From: Flavobacterium sandaracinum
GTDB lineage: Bacteria > Bacteroidota > Bacteroidia > Flavobacteriales > Flavobacteriaceae
DNA length: 64,000 bases
Reading direction: 5' to 3'
Assembly (NCBI RefSeq): GCF_004349135.1
Contig: NZ_SMFN01000003.1
Span: 124,001 to 188,000, forward strand
A model generated the notes under the pieces. The model worked only from the letters and a program-made list of their open reading frames with translations. It was not told the DNA's origin and did not search any database. The position numbers and the translations under genes are program-made. Below are positions 61,091 through 64,000 of this stretch, piece by piece. The first letter of the stretch is position 1, and the number at the start of each line of letters is the position of its first letter.

Positions 61091-63892
61091 CTATACAGCT
61101 AAAATGTACTCAACAAGCCCCTGTTCATGCGATAATTCCATTTTTTTACGCAAACGATATCTTTTTATTTCAACACTTCGAACTGAAATGTTTAACAAAG
61201 GAGCCACTTCTTTAGATGAAAGATTTAATCTTAAGTAGGCACACAATCGCAGATCGTTTGGAGTTAAGGAAGGATGAGCTAGCTTTACTTTTTTCAAAAA
61301 ATCTTTATCCGCATTATCAAAAGCTTCCTTAAAAACACTCCAGCTATCTCCTTCTGAAATATTCTTATTAATAGTAGAAATAACCGATTTGATACTTCTA
61401 TTTCCATCATCTGTTGTTTTCTTTAAGTCATCTTTGATAAAAGCTAGCAATTCATTTTTACTATTCAAACTCATCGTAGAAACAGCTAACTCTCTGTTTT
61501 TAGTATCTACATCTTGAGAAAGCTGTTCGTTTCTAACTCGCATTACTTCCTGCTCGTTTTCAAGCTCCTTAATTTCTAATAAAAGATTGTTCTCTTCTAT
61601 CAGTTTTTCTTTTTGTTTTTGATAGTAGTTTTTGTAAGTTTTGTGAATAAGTCGAGCCATTATCAAAAAGAAAATAAAATAGACAAAGAGTGCAAGATTG
61701 GATAAATACCAAGGTTTTTCTACTTTAAAAGAATATACAACGGCATCATTCAAACTAGAATTAGCAAATTTTGCACGCACTTTAAAAGTATAATCACCTG
61801 GTGGCAAATTTTTAAAACTTACGGATGTTTTTGCATTCCACTCACTCCAATCTGCTTGAAAACCATCTAATAAATACTGAAATTCAGCATTTATGTACTT
61901 ATTGTACTCTGGAACAGTATAATTAATAGTGATGTTATTTTCATCGTAGGTAAAAAGACCTTCATTTAAGATAGATTGATTTTTAAAAATTTCATTTTGC
62001 CGATTTGTTATAACATCAGTTATTAAAACCGTATGGTTTTTAAAACTTAATTCATTAAGATTTAGAATATAATACCCATCAGTAGTTCCAATCAAATAGT
62101 TAGAATTCGAAATTTGGGTAATATTTTCATAACCTAACATGGAATTAGTCAATGAAGCCGGAATAGGAATTACATTTTGTTTCAGCTGGTTACTTAATTT
62201 ACTTAATGAAAAATAATGAATGTAATTTTTCGAGAAAAGCCATATTTTATTGGAATTATCCACAATTAATTTTCCTGATGTGTATTCCTCCTTTTCAAAA
62301 ATAGAACTCAACAAGTTGTCTTTATTGAACTGTTTTGTCTTGTCATTCAATTTGAAGATCCCTTCCTTATTTGCATAATAAATGGTGTTATTGAATTTAG
62401 TCAAACTGGCATTTTTCCCTTTTGTAGGTGTTTTATAAGTTTTAAAAGGATTTGTTTTCAGTAGTTTAGGATCCAACTGTAACCTAAAGACTCCTTTGTA
62501 TTCATGACTAACAAAAACTTCCAAAGTATTAGTGACTTCAAAATATTTAGAGGAATAATCAAATCCAGCTACTTTATTTCTAAAACTCCACTGATTATTA
62601 ATTTTAGTAAGGACTGATATTCCGTAATAATTTCCTTGAAGTAAAATACCTTTTTGATTAGGGACTGTTTCAAACTTCCAAGTTCCTGATGCTGAAAATA
62701 TGTTTTTTGCAATCGTATTTTCAATTACAAAGGTTCCCGAATCATGACCACAAAAAAGTGTTCCGTCGTATTCAAACAAAGACCAAACCTGCCCTTTGGT
62801 ACCATTTACAAACTTGAATTCATCATTTGTCTGATAGTTTTTATAAAACAAACCTTGATTGGTTCCTACATACAGTTTGCCATTGTGCAACTTGGACGTG
62901 TATACAGTTCCTAAAATTCCTGTATCATCCACAAAACTTTGTATTGGAGATTGCAGATTAATACAATTGATTCCATTGTCTAAACCTGCCCAAAGATTTT
63001 TATCGGCATCTTCAAATAAAGAAAGTACCGTATTATTACTCAAACCTTTATTTTGAGTGATGTGGTATTTGATTTTTCCATCATTTTTTAGGATAAAAAT
63101 CCCATTTGAAACCGTTCCTAAAGCAAAGCTTCCGTCTGACAGTAACTGACTACTGTACACGCTGCTTGCCGCCAACTCTGAGTCAACCTCTGTAGAAAAT
63201 TTAGTCAATACAGTCCCTATGAGTTTGTAAAATCCGTTGCTCTGGGTTTGGATTAAAAGGCCTTCATCGATTGCAAAAATATTGACAATTTTATTGGTTT
63301 TCAAAATTGCATTGTCAGAAACCAATCGTCCTTTTCCACTTTCAATTTCAAAAAGTCCTTCATTAATTGTTTGAAAAAAGAGCGCATTTTTTGTTCGAAA
63401 CGATTTAATTATATTGTTTTTAGGAGCAATAATTTGAAACCCACCCGTTTTAGAATCATAAATATAAATGCGATTCAAGGATTGAAAAATCACCCATTGA
63501 TCATAATTTAAGATGTTCCAAAATTGTTCATCGTCAAGAATTTTATTTTTTATTGTTTTGCTGAGTGAAACGTATTTGAGCTTGCCATTTGCCTTTCGTG
63601 TCCAGAAACCAAATTCCATATAACAACCCGTGAAAACCTTGTTACCAATCACTTTCACTGAACGGATAATGGTTTCGTTTGGCGATGGATATAACTCCCA
63701 CACCGCGCCATTAAATTCTAAAAGTCCTTCATTATTAGCAAAGAAAACATAATGGCTTTGATCCTGAGAAATCATCCAATTTTGGTTTCCCGCTCCATAC
63801 GTAGAAGAGGAGTATTTAATAATTGGTGGCAATTCTTGAGAAAAAGCAGTAAAAGACAGAAAAAAAATAAAAATGTAAAGTTTTGTTTTCAA
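61091..63892 (-). CDS. Membrane-spanning propeller/triple-tyrosine HTH regulator of the PUL
   Basis: A 933-aa one-component sensor-regulator. Signal peptide (MKTKLYIFIFFLSFTAFSQE), a periplasmic double-propeller region of Reg_prop-type repeats (about 25-640), a Y_Y_Y/triple-tyrosine Ig-like domain (about 650-722, with FQYLLDGFQADWSEWN and LPPGDYTFKVRAK), one membrane helix (727-750), a coiled coil (about 755-810) and a LuxR-like HTH (about 875-933, with LTPNDLRLCAYLRLNLSSKE and VRSVEIKRYRLRKKM). No kinase domain is present, unlike hybrid two-component systems. It probably senses a beta-glucan oligosaccharide and activates susC; the ligand is inferred from the neighbours. Confidence 0.92.
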   Translation of the reverse strand: MKTKLYIFIFFLSFTAFSQELPPIIKYSSSTYGAGNQNWMISQDQSHYVFFANNEGLLEFNGAVWELYPSPNETIIRSVKVIGNKVFTGCYMEFGFWTRKANGKLKYVSLSKTIKNKILDDEQFWNILNYDQWVIFQSLNRIYIYDSKTGGFQIIAPKNNIIKSFRTKNALFFQTINEGLFEIESGKGRLVSDNAILKTNKIVNIFAIDEGLLIQTQSNGFYKLIGTVLTKFSTEVDSELAASSVYSSQLLSDGSFALGTVSNGIFILKNDGKIKYHITQNKGLSNNTVLSLFEDADKNLWAGLDNGINCINLQSPIQSFVDDTGILGTVYTSKLHNGKLYVGTNQGLFYKNYQTNDEFKFVNGTKGQVWSLFEYDGTLFCGHDSGTFVIENTIAKNIFSASGTWKFETVPNQKGILLQGNYYGISVLTKINNQWSFRNKVAGFDYSSKYFEVTNTLEVFVSHEYKGVFRLQLDPKLLKTNPFKTYKTPTKGKNASLTKFNNTIYYANKEGIFKLNDKTKQFNKDNLLSSIFEKEEYTSGKLIVDNSNKIWLFSKNYIHYFSLSKLSNQLKQNVIPIPASLTNSMLGYENITQISNSNYLIGTTDGYYILNLNELSFKNHTVLITDVITNRQNEIFKNQSILNEGLFTYDENNITINYTVPEYNKYINAEFQYLLDGFQADWSEWNAKTSVSFKNLPPGDYTFKVRAKFANSSLNDAVVYSFKVEKPWYLSNLALFVYFIFFLIMARLIHKTYKNYYQKQKEKLIEENNLLLEIKELENEQEVMRVRNEQLSQDVDTKNRELAVSTMSLNSKNELLAFIKDDLKKTTDDGNRSIKSVISTINKNISEGDSWSVFKEAFDNADKDFLKKVKLAHPSLTPNDLRLCAYLRLNLSSKEVAPLLNISVRSVEIKRYRLRKKMELSHEQGLVEYILAV

Positions 63893-64000
63893 TGGTATAT
63901 CGATGTTAATTATTTCAAAAATAATCTTAAAAATAGTATTTATTTATTGGATAGAAAACATAAAAACTATACAACAAGGAAAAAGTTTATTCCTGCCTCA

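Noticed and set aside
1-64000. CRISPR array, rRNA, tRNA or intact transposase
   Set aside because: No regularly spaced repeats, rRNA signatures, cloverleaf sequences or transposase motifs were found on either strand by eye.

Overview
The window looks like a chromosomal segment of a Flavobacterium-type member of the Bacteroidota. Three things point there: strongly AT-rich DNA, promoter-like TANNTTTG elements, and characteristic gene families (SusC/SusD pairs, type IX secretion C-terminal sorting domains, a triple-tyrosine/propeller regulator, a BatA-domain protein, TIGR02757). I see no rRNA, tRNA, CRISPR array or intact insertion sequence.

Layout. 0-18.7 kb is mostly housekeeping: a small lipoprotein, TerC, topoisomerase IV (parE, a 61-aa ORF, parC, on the minus strand), an FMN reductase, YchF, a large TonB-dependent receptor, a methyltransferase, a dicluster ferredoxin, an acyl-CoA-reductase-like protein, serC and serA, small membrane/lipoproteins, MsrA and a LolD-type ATPase. 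18.7-36.9 kb is an accessory region. It opens with a T9SS-secreted pectate lyase sitting between a truncated and a full copy of the TIGR02757 gene. Then come two related polysaccharide-synthesis cassettes. Cassette 1 is receiver protein, HEAT membrane protein, processive GT2, decayed outer-membrane gene, and T9SS glycosidase-like protein. Cassette 2 is HEAT membrane protein, GT2, YaiO-like TPR/beta-barrel, DUF4838 protein and receiver protein, packed with overlapping or nearly touching genes. 36.9-49.5 kb returns to housekeeping: a DEAD-box-type helicase, a lactonase-family protein, a BatA protein, a dihydroorotase homologue without its metal ligands, an esterase, an MBL hydrolase, Bcp, endonuclease III, an ECF sigma factor and an unlisted 47-aa ORF. 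49.8-63.9 kb, all minus strand, is a polysaccharide utilisation locus (regulator, SusC, SusD, SusE-like lipoprotein, GH16, GH3, GH16) whose enzymes fit beta-1,3-glucan (laminarin-like) breakdown.

How the parts work together. In the PUL, a membrane-spanning propeller/HTH regulator would sense oligosaccharide, SusC/SusD and the SusE-like lipoprotein would bind and import it, two GH16 endo-glucanases would cut the chain and the GH3 enzyme would finish it to glucose. In the accessory region the gene order matches the logic of synthase-dependent exopolysaccharide export (inner-membrane GT2, TPR/beta-barrel exit channel, carbohydrate-active enzyme). Single-TM HEAT proteins and stand-alone receiver proteins sit where PilZ or PgaD-type partners would be expected. 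I regard this as the best candidate for an undescribed system; its product and regulation are inference.

Non-coding structure includes a dispersed intergenic repeat (three copies), several long-stem hairpins, paired LacI-like palindromes before the pectate lyase gene, and clear intrinsic terminators at most gene ends.
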